Shown: positions 7,126 to 12,197 of the stretch, in pieces | Layout: each line of letters begins with the position of its first letter | Numbering within the stretch: the first letter of the stretch is position 1 | DNA from: Dunaliella salina | Lineage: Eukaryota > Chlorophyta > Chlorophyceae > Chlamydomonadales > Dunaliellaceae | Assembly (NCBI GenBank): GCA_002284615.2 | Contig: MU070060.1 | Coordinates: 38,312-50,508 of the forward strand | Direction: 5' to 3' | DNA: 12,197 nucleotides | Translations under genes and position numbers: made by a program | Notes under the pieces: generated by a model | Databases searched by the model: none | The model's input: only the letters and a program-made list of their open reading frames with translations | What the model was told of the DNA's origin: nothing

Positions 7126-7559
7126 TTTCTCCAAACTGGGTTTTCGGCGCACCAATTGATTTCTGTTGATAAAAGAAGTACCCCTGCGGTGTTTTGAAGG
7201 TGAAAGAAGCTCTAGTTGGGGTGTGGTGACTCATTATGTGCAGGCTCAGTGCCAAAATTTGAACCAGGTTTGTGCTAGGACTCACTGGGGTGGTCCGTTT
7301 GGCCCCAAACTTCATGAGCCATCTAGTTCTATTAATTCAACATGGTTGGCATAAAAAATTCACATGTTCAGGACTTTTGTTTCGTCGCCCACCTCTGATA
7401 CTTTATGGAATAATGATGGTTGGCATGGTTAGATTTGAGAAAGTTGGGAAAGAACATGTCCAGTCGTATAGGCTAGTTGACTCCTTTGACACTTTTTCAA
7501 TATCTTTGAGAAGAGGAATATGGTTTGAGGATTCTTCATCCTTTGGATGTTTGTGATTT
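7126..7559. other. Sequence after X4 with a possible eroded plus-strand frame
   Basis: A plus frame at 7272-7556 is open for 94 codons. Its second half (about 7420-7556) has balanced amino-acid use, including the peptide KEHVQSYRLVDSFDTFSI, but no family is recognised and no splice or start context supports it. It may be a decayed coding fragment or chance. Confidence 0.2.
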
Positions 7560-8100
7560 CAAATGTAGTACAGAGAAAGACATAATATACTTCATTTCAT
7601 CTTTGCTCCAATATTTTCTTTAAATCATTATGATGGGATGTTTGGATAATATGAAAAGAAGATCTTATCAAGACATTCATTGACATGTAATTATTTTTGA
7701 ATGGATTTATTACTAAATAACATGATTCAACATGTAAGTTTTTGATACCTACATTGCTGAAATCAGAGTCATGTGGCAAAAACAGCTTGTTTTTTTTAAA
7801 AATCATACCTGACAAGTTCATTTGCTTGTGCTGGCCCACTGATAATCCTATTCCTGAGAGTATTTTCGAATTCATGAATGGTGTCAGTTGCTTGTATGAC
7901 AAGAAGAATATCCATTATTCCCAGAAGCTTGGAAACCAGGAATCACAGGAAAAGTATGACACATAAACTCGATTACAAATAAATATGTGGTTCCTAGATA
8001 ATTCCAAACTTGAACAAGTAAGAAATTGAGATAGCTTGTCATCTTCTTCATAAATCAAAGAGCAAATATTTCTTTAATGGTTTACCAATAAGTACAACCA
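7560..8100. other. AT-rich block, no convincing gene
   Basis: GC content drops clearly here. Two opposing frames overlap (minus 7597-7902, 101 codons; plus 7742-7966, 74 codons). Neither shows a known motif. The plus frame contains the peptide CLCWPTDNPIPESIFEFMNG, which could be a coding remnant. This block differs from its neighbours in base composition and holds none of the W, X, Y or P repeats. Confidence 0.3.
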
Positions 8101-8107
8101 TTTTTTT

Positions 8108-8144
8108 GGGGGGCGGAGCCCCCTTTGGGGGCGTAGGAACCCCC
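8108..8144. repeat. GC-cluster: adjacent C/G-run hairpins
   Basis: GGGGGC-GGA-GCCCCC (8109-8123) can form a 6-bp stem with a 3-base loop. GGGGG-CGTAGGAA-CCCCC (8127-8144) can form a second stem. The inner CCCCC-TTT-GGGGG (8119-8131) can form a third, mutually exclusive one. The cluster follows a T run in AT-rich sequence. Short G/C-run palindromes of this style are known from green algal organelle and nuclear genomes, so it may be a small mobile palindrome. Confidence 0.6.
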
Positions 8145-8524
8145 ATGCATAAGGTCCATGTTTGACTGGTCAACACTGAATAAATGAAGCTTTGAGCCAC
8201 CCAGCCCACCTCAGCTCATTAGAGTGGTGGTGCCATTTGAAAGCATATTTTCTGCTGATTCAGGAGCTGCTGTCCGGTGCTGAGTCAGGTCCTCTTGCCC
8301 AGCCGAGATTACAAGAATTGCACTGAAGCATTCCGTCCGTACCGACACATTACGTTTATCAACCATTTCGACGAATCGGTAAAAATGTAATCTCGCTCAT
8401 CCATTTTGAGACGTGGTAGAGTCATTGGACATCGCTGCAGATGTTGCCCTCTCATGGAGACATGCTGTCGTGTGGGATGGTCGAAGCATGGAGGTAGGAG
8501 AGTTGCAACTGCATGATACATTTT

Positions 8525-8525
<1 letters not shown>
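8145..8525 (-). other. Low-copy sequence with a possible minus-strand terminal exon
   Basis: Minus frame 8309 to about 8515, between the AC tract and a TAA stop at 8309, has balanced composition near its end (peptides KMDERDYIFTDSSKWLIN and CRYGRNASVQFL). Possible acceptor AGs occur at TCATGCAG and ACATCTGCAG. Upstream of it on the minus strand lies the AC microsatellite, which translates as poly-Cys-Val and cannot be coding. No family is recognised, so this is only a weak exon candidate. Confidence 0.2.

Positions 8526-8594
<69 letters not shown>
8526..8594. repeat. (AC)n microsatellite, 69 bp
   Basis: A pure AC tract of about 34 units with no interruptions. Frames across it give Cys-Val or Thr-His strings and are artefacts. 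Confidence 0.97.
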
Positions 8595-8596
<2 letters not shown>

Positions 8597-8973
8597 TGTG
8601 GAGGATGGGGGGCTCCGTTCCTTTTTATGTGACCCGGAGGATCACACCTAACTTGTTCCAAACTCAACATTAAAACGGAGTGTCGTTCAATTCATTTCAA
8701 GAAGTCTCCACAAAGTGAGGATCCCAATATATTTCTCCTATTATGCTTGTTATATTCAGAGACAACATCATGTAAATCTCGAATGAACACTGTATCCATT
8801 TTTGAGGCCAGATTATAAGATATGTCAAGACAGTGCTCTGTCCTATTTGTTCAATGCCATCTCCAGCCACGTTTCACTGCTAAGTCACACCACCTATCAC
8901 TGCTGAGAAATTTCCATGACTGTACCTGTCAATACCATCTCCTCCAGTGGGGTGTGTAAAACAGAATGTGCGG
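8595..8973. other. Unique-looking sequence, nothing recognised
   Basis: No repeat family from this window and no supported exon was found here. Confidence 0.35.
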
Positions 8974-9162
8974 TACCGCCTCCTGGTCCTTGAGGGAGGT
9001 GATGCATGGTGTTGCACCTCATCAGGCGCCCTCTCCATCTGTTCATCTGCCTGCAGCACAAGACCCATGGATAGTATGGTTTTGCCTCCAGGTCTCTGAG
9101 GGATGTGATGCATGGTGTTGCATCTCATATGGCGCCCCCTCCATCTGTCTACCTGTCTGAGG
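8974..9162. repeat. 106-bp tandem repeat, two units
   Basis: Both units share GCCTCC, GGTC, TGAGGGA, GTGATGCATGGTGTTGCA, CTCAT, GGCGCC, CTCCATCTGT and CTG at an offset of 106 (for example GATGCATGG at 9001 and 9107). Because 106 is not a multiple of three, the two units fall in different frames. The long minus frame at 8880-9167 therefore does not encode a repeat protein. Confidence 0.8.
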
Positions 9163-9190
9163 GTCAAGCAAAGCAGTCACAGACCACCAC

Positions 9191-9312
9191 AAGGGAGGGG
9201 ATGAGGAGATGGGGAGAGACAGGAAAGGATCAGGAGGGACAAAAGAGGACCAGGGGATGAGGAGAAACAGGGAAGGATGTGGAGAGACAAGAGAGGATGA
9301 GAAGATGAGGAG
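9191..9312. repeat. Purine-rich tract (about 88% A/G)
   Basis: Only about 15 of 122 bases are pyrimidines. The word GGGGATGAGGAGA repeats at 9197-9209 and 9253-9265 (56 bp apart), with diverged forms afterwards. It lies about 100 bp beyond the stop codon of the minus-strand gene at 9413, so on the coding strand it would be a pyrimidine-rich downstream region. Confidence 0.75.
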
Positions 9313-9412
9313 GCCATCGCTGCGCTGCATTAAAACTTGGAGGAATGCACATAAAAATGTGCCGCACCATGACAAAGGCGGACATCGAGTGCCCTAGCCA
9401 TCCAAACTCTGG

Positions 9413-9950
9413 CTATATAGCCAACAAAGCCATCAGAACAGAGTGGACCCTGGGTCCTCCCAGGACTTCCAGAATCCGACACAGCTCAGGCTGCACTAAG
9501 CAGGGACAGAAAAAAAGAAGAAGAGGAAAGTCTATGCAAGCCAAAGACCACAAGGACACTAAGCCACTCACCTGCGGCCCATCAGTCTCCATCAGGTCCC
9601 CCACGACTTCAGCAGAGGGGCCGGCACTTCTGCAGTCCTGTACCCCCTGCTGGCTTCGGAGCTGGTGAGCATTTTGCCCCCTTGCCACTGCTGCTGCTGA
9701 TGCCTCCCCACACACAGCCTGCCGCTCGGCATGCCGCACCTGTACCTCCACCACCTGTATCACACATACATAGGGCCAGTTCCGTGTATTAGAATCCCAA
9801 ATGAGCACAAATACCTGAATTATTTCGTATTCCATACTCGTAGCTGTATTCAAACCTGTAGAAAACATAGGTGTGTCATTTTTCAAACACTCTACAGGGG
9901 TGCGGGCGGGGTATGTTACACACCATGGTATCTTACCCGCATTTCCACAC
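9413..9950 (-). CDS. Spliced gene (3' part), unrecognised protein; exons 9937-9950, 9815-9855, 9572-9754, 9413-9490
   Basis: Four minus-strand exons join without breaking frame. Exon 9937-9950 (14 nt) lies between AAATACAG and donor GTAAGA. Exon 9815-9855 (41 nt) lies between TTTTCTACAG and GTATTT. Exon 9572-9754 (183 nt, exactly 61 codons) lies between TGTGATACAG and a consensus CAG|GTGAGT donor. The last exon, 9413-9490, follows a long pyrimidine tract and ends in TAG. Introns are 81, 60 and 81 nt. The 104 visible residues include GLNTATSMEYEIIQ, VEVQVRHAERQAVCGEASAA, AEVVGDLMETDGPQ and PELCRILEVLGGPRVHSVLM. The 61-codon exon is open in only one frame and reads like coding sequence (Ala, Gln, Val and Glu rich). 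An alternative last acceptor, five bases earlier, gives a 20-residue tail. The first exon is not identified. No domain is recognised, so no function is given. Confidence 0.5.
9572..9754 (-). CDS. Best-supported internal exon of the 9413-9950 gene
   Basis: Listed separately because it is the strongest exon of this gene. The acceptor CAG is at 9757-9755, the donor CAG|GTGAGT has its GT at 9571-9570, and the length is 183 nt with both ends in phase 0. The other two minus frames contain stops, and the open frame continues without stops through both flanking introns. The encoded segment is hydrophilic and rich in Gln, Ala, Arg and Glu with several Cys, so it is not a membrane segment. Confidence 0.6.
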
Positions 9951-10433
9951 CTGTATTTAAGTAAATTATATCTACGGACCTAATCCTGCACCTCTAATAC
10001 ACTACATGTATAATCCTACATGTGTAATACACTATGATCCTACTTGTATAATACACCACGCTGTTGTGTATTAACCCAAGAACCCTTTGTTTATTTCCCC
10101 CACACCACAGTTTCCTCTTGGTAACAGGTAGCATCCAGTGCCTGCAGCGCACCCAATTACCTATTTTACCTATTTTGTTACCCAATTTGAAGAAATAGTG
10201 TTAATGATCATGTTGCACCTGAATATGGTCAAGTGAACGCGCTGCTTGCAAATGCAGTGTTGCTCAAGCGCAGCGTAGGAGCACACACCCTTTTCTTTGA
10301 CCCCGATTCCACCTCATCCCATGATATGAAAGGATAGGAAGGAAAGGGTTATAGAGCTGAATCTGCTTGCAGGGTCCCCCATCCTTGACCTCCCATCAAA
10401 TTAACAATCTTCCCATAGACGTCTGCATTGCAT
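9951..10433. other. Region between the two minus-strand gene models
   Basis: It holds the 9981-10060 minisatellite and possibly unplaced 5' exons of the downstream gene. One candidate on the minus strand follows GGTGCGCTGCAG and would read ALDATCYQEETVVWGK (about 10090-10140). Another would read DEVESGSKKRVCAPTLRLSN (about 10240-10310). Neither has a donor good enough to place it. Promoter elements are not recognisable. Confidence 0.3.
9981..10060. repeat. Minisatellite: three diverged units of 24-30 bp
   Basis: Units start at 9981, 10011 and 10037 with the pattern (TA)ATCCT, C/ACTTG, TAATACAC. On the minus strand it lies just upstream of the 14-nt exon, so it is probably intronic. The units contain ACATGTATAAT and ACATGTGTAAT, which are partly palindromic. 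Confidence 0.7.
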
Positions 10434-10630
10434 TTAATATAACGATTCCAGGCTTTCCCAGATCAGATTATCAATCATCAAGTACCATCCAGGCTTCGGG
10501 CGAAACTGGGATGGTCGGTTATTAGGAGGATCAAAGCCTTCCTCGTCCAGTGCATTGTGTGCAAGATCTTGCTTTCTGCTTCTGCATCTTTGCAAAGTAA
10601 ATGCTTCAATAGCCTGAGGTTGCCAGGCTG
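10434..10630 (-). CDS. Terminal exon of the 10434-11561 gene
   Basis: 197 nt ending in TAA at 10434-10436. The reading QDLAHNALDEEGFDPPNN...PGWYLMIDNLIWESLESLY has a composition typical of folded protein. A second minus frame, read from 10630 (CAG CCT GGC ...), is also open for about 50 codons and reads LLKHLLCKDAEAESKILH; it resembles a helical repeat but does not fit the phase of the upstream exons. Confidence 0.5.
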
Positions 10631-11561
10631 CTGAATGTATATCCCTTTATTGGGTTGGCCATCCTGCGCTTACACGCTGGGAGCTTTAGCAATCTGCAGG
10701 ACCTCATTGGAAAAGCACACTAAGTTTTGGTGCGCAAAGAACTCGGCTGACTCCGCTTACCTGGCCTCAGGAGGCTGCTGAACGCGTGTTTATGTAAACC
10801 AGGATGGGACGGGAGCCAAAATGCATAGCTGCACAAGACGTTTTGAGGCATGAGAGAGTCCTCGCGGGCGAACTGCTGTTGCGTCACCAAAACTTTACTG
10901 CATCACCAAAAGCATCGCTGAATTGTTGTCTCTGGCCAAAAACAAAATCTACAGGCACCTGATGATTTGGAACCAAATTTTCCGGTGGTACGTCCAAAAC
11001 AACACAGCCAGTCCAACAGCGTCCAAAGCAGACAGAACCCATGTGTTTTAAAAGGAACGATGGCACCCTGTGCAGATCGTTGTGTATCCGCTGTGATGGC
11101 CTGCACCATGCGCCTTAAAAACTCCTTTACCCTTCAGTGAAATCAAGCCTCTCTGCGCATGTCAGTGTCAATCTGCCATGGTGCACGGCAACCTGTTCTA
11201 TGCGCACCTGACGCTAGCATTCAGTTGCTCTGACTCAAGGTCTTTTGCACATATAATGTCAGGAACCTTCACGACTTCTCTGCACTGTAGGCAATTTCCT
11301 TCATTCCTAGCTGCTACTTAGCTACTTAGAGCAGCTAGCAAGGTAGGTTTCTCTCTTGAGTAGGTTTTGTAGAGGGAGCTTCCTCTGCCCAGACCAAACA
11401 CTGTACTCTGCAGCAATCCTACTTCTCTGTTAAACATCATCCCCGATTTCAAATTTCCAATTCATACAAAGCGCGCTCTCCAAACCTGCTGAGACATAAC
11501 TTACTAATTGGTGCCGGACAGTCAAGCTATGAAGCTCGTGATCATTAGGAAAGGATGCCAT
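10434..11561 (-). CDS. Spliced gene, unrecognised 189-residue protein; exons 11505-11561, 11208-11284, 10899-11100, 10761-10777, 10674-10693, 10434-10630
   Basis: Six minus-strand exons (57, 77, 202, 17, 20 and 197 nt) join in one frame from an ATG (11561) to a TAA (10434). Donors are GTAAGT, GTGCGC, GTAAAG, GTAAGC and GTAAGC; all acceptors end in AG (CTACAG, GTGCAG, TTCAG, CTGCAG, TTCAG). The codon split across each intron is completed correctly (Arg from AG|G, Arg from AG|A, Ser from T|CA). Visible peptides include MASFPNDHELHSLTVRHQL at the N terminus, REVVKVPDIICAKDLESEQL, CVVLDVPPENLVPNHQVPVD, FVFGQRQQFSDAFGDA, ALDEEGFDPPNNRPSQFRP and, at the C terminus, GWYLMIDNLIWESLESLY. The acidic, Pro-rich and aromatic-rich C-terminal part looks strongly coding. 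There is no signal peptide or membrane segment. Two exons are only 17 and 20 nt and one intron is 43 nt, which is unusually short; those joins are the weakest part. The start may be internal, because an AG precedes this ATG and another ATG lies 36 bases upstream in frame. I do not recognise the family. Confidence 0.5.
10899..11100 (-). CDS. Third exon of the 10434-11561 gene, well supported
   Basis: 202 nt between GGTGCAG and donor GTAAAG. It adds one base to the split Arg codon and then 67 codons. The coding frame has ordinary amino-acid use with VLDVPPENLVPNHQ and FVFGQRQQFSDAF. A competing frame (10903-11109) gives a Cys- and Trp-rich peptide and is less plausible. Confidence 0.5.
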
Positions 11562-11842
11562 GCTTATATCCAAGCAAAAGCAGAAGCTCATAGTAAACAA
11601 TGATCCTCAAAAAAATGCAACTTGGCTACTCTGATGCACTTGCCTCGACAGTCCAAATTTGTGTGGAAGTATGCATACAAGCACAGGGGCAGAAGGAGCC
11701 AACACTCTTGCCCAGATCCGTTTCAAAAGCACACTGGTCTCGACTCTTTGAGCGGCGCGTGCCATGTAAGGAAGGGATTAAATAGCACAGTGCATGATTG
11801 CAAAGGAAGGTGAGAGCAAGAGCGTGGTTCATGACCCCCCAC
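11562..11842 (-). other. Spacer between the MSI1-like exon and the next gene model
   Basis: If the 10434-11561 gene starts at 11561, this holds its 5' region. CTATTTAAT, a TATA-like word, lies on the minus strand near 11776-11784, some 220 bases upstream of the ATG. A minus frame (11626-11832) is open but Cys- and Ser-rich with no motif. If the MSI1-like exon is spliced to what follows, this is simply an intron. Confidence 0.3.
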
Positions 11843-11994
11843 CTTCAACATGTTGGGCTCTTGACCGCCTGTCTGGGTGCCAACAAGCAGCTTGCGGGTG
11901 CCCTCGGGTTCACTTTGAGGAGGCAGCCAATCCACAGTTAGGCTTGGCCATGCAGGGAGTGGGGTCTCCACGAACTCGTCGTACAGCAATGGCA
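11843..11994 (-). CDS. Internal exon of an RBBP4/MSI1-like histone-binding WD40 protein (partial)
   Basis: A 152-nt minus-strand exon with acceptor ACTTGTGCAG and donor AAG|GTGGGG, encoding 50 residues after a split codon. The motifs PLLYDEFVETPL, AWPSLTVDWLPP, PEGTRKLLVGTQT and GGQEPNML follow the order found at the N terminus of RBBP4/RBBP7, plant MSI1-4, yeast Hat2 and CAF-1 p48: LYD, a WPSLT-x-x-WLP block, then LGT-x-T and N-x-L. This is the CAF1C histone H4-binding region preceding a seven-bladed propeller. Family members are about 400-430 residues and work in nucleosome assembly, histone acetylation/deacetylation and Polycomb complexes in the nucleus. The preceding exon (normally E-E-Y-x-x-W-K-K-N) should lie beyond the right edge. 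The WD40 repeats should follow downstream, but I could not find them in the window. Family assignment is firm; whether the gene is intact is unknown. Confidence 0.75.
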
Positions 11995-12105
11995 CTGCAC
12001 AAGTCACAGATGACGTGAAGACAACAAAAGCGTGAGGCACAATCGCGTGTTTCCTGCAGCGTGAATGATGTACATATTGCTGAACATGAATCTTGCAAGA
12101 GTTTG

Positions 12106-12107
<2 letters not shown>
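11995..12107 (-). other. Probable intron upstream of the MSI1-like exon
   Basis: The frame upstream of the exon is open to a Met at 12040, but those residues (MPHAFVVFTSSVTC) do not resemble the conserved segment before LYD. The TTCACGTCATCTGTGACTTG leading to the acceptor AG fits an intron end better. Confidence 0.5.

Positions 12108-12197
<90 letters not shown>
12108..12197. repeat. (TG)n microsatellite, at least 90 bp, at the window edge
   Basis: A pure TG tract of 45 units runs to the last base, so its true length is unknown. It would lie in, or upstream of, the intron before the MSI1-like exon. Confidence 0.97.

Noticed and set aside
8309..8670. Three minus frames starting with Cys-Val repeats
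   Set aside because: They are translations of the AC microsatellite.
8880..9167. Minus ORF that seems to contain two related 24-residue units
   Set aside because: The underlying repeat is 106 bp, so the two units are read in different frames. The resemblance does not indicate a repeat protein.
1..9400. Autonomous transposon or retroelement coding sequence (transposase, reverse transcriptase, integrase)
   Set aside because: Despite several repeat families, no frame shows catalytic motifs of these enzymes. The elements look non-autonomous or decayed.
10434..11561. Reading the six-exon model as the missing part of the MSI1-like protein
   Set aside because: MASFPNDH recalls the A-x-V-x-LP-x-D segment after the family's N-x-L motif, but the later exons lack the GEVNRAR, GH and WD signatures and the phase fits only through a weak donor. 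Kept as a separate gene.
11995..12040. Extension of the MSI1-like exon to a Met at 12040
   Set aside because: The added residues do not match the conserved W-K-K-N segment before LYD, and a good acceptor AG lies exactly where similarity begins.
1..12197. CRISPR array, tRNA, rRNA or bacterial-style operon
   Set aside because: No regularly spaced short repeats with unique spacers, no recognisable tRNA or rRNA segments, and no run of tightly packed intact ORFs were seen.

Overview
The window reads as eukaryotic nuclear DNA from a large, repeat-rich genome. It has long (CA)n/(TG)n tracts, a TCA microsatellite, many diverged repeats in both orientations, GT-AG introns and a plant/animal-type chromatin-protein exon. 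There are no operons, Shine-Dalgarno-led genes, tRNAs, rRNAs or CRISPR arrays. The lineage cannot be fixed from sequence alone. A GC-cluster hairpin near 8.1 kb and the compact introns would suit an alga or other protist, but that is inference. Both ends lie inside dinucleotide tracts (CA at 1-39, TG at 12108-12197), so the window may be a whole contig whose assembly stopped at microsatellites.

Left and centre (about 1-7.5 kb) are a mosaic of interspersed repeats. Five families recur here: W (two copies, opposite strands), X (four copies), Y (two copies, opposite strands), P (two copies) and Z (a fold-back unit). X1 (1506-1664, +) and X2 (3080-3261, -) face each other and share a perfect 20-bp outer end, so 1506-3261 looks like a 1.76-kb element with long terminal inverted repeats; it encloses one Y and one W copy. 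W1 (416-1020) carries an apparent insertion of about 135 bp between near-identical short direct repeats. A second inverted pair (4039-4068 / 4881-4912) brackets a 0.87-kb block holding a 173-bp tandem duplication. Z (5300-5780) is a hairpin-forming unit with arms of about 150 bp beside the TCA microsatellite. I see no transposase or reverse transcriptase.

The middle (about 7.5-9.3 kb) is an AT-rich block without a convincing gene, a GC-rich hairpin cluster, a 69-bp (AC)n tract, a 106-bp tandem repeat and a purine-rich tract.

The right 2.8 kb is the genic part, all on the minus strand. Exon 11843-11994 encodes the N-terminal histone-binding region of an RBBP4/MSI1-family WD40 protein. Just downstream, six exons (11561 to 10434) join in one open frame with matching phases and good donor sites, giving a 189-residue protein I do not recognise. 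Further downstream, four exons (9950 to 9413) form a second phase-consistent chain ending in a stop codon. These two models include very small exons (14, 17 and 20 nt) and introns of 43-223 nt. The WD40 repeats expected after the MSI1-like exon were not found, so that exon is either part of a gene with distant exons, a remnant, or joined to an unusual downstream sequence.
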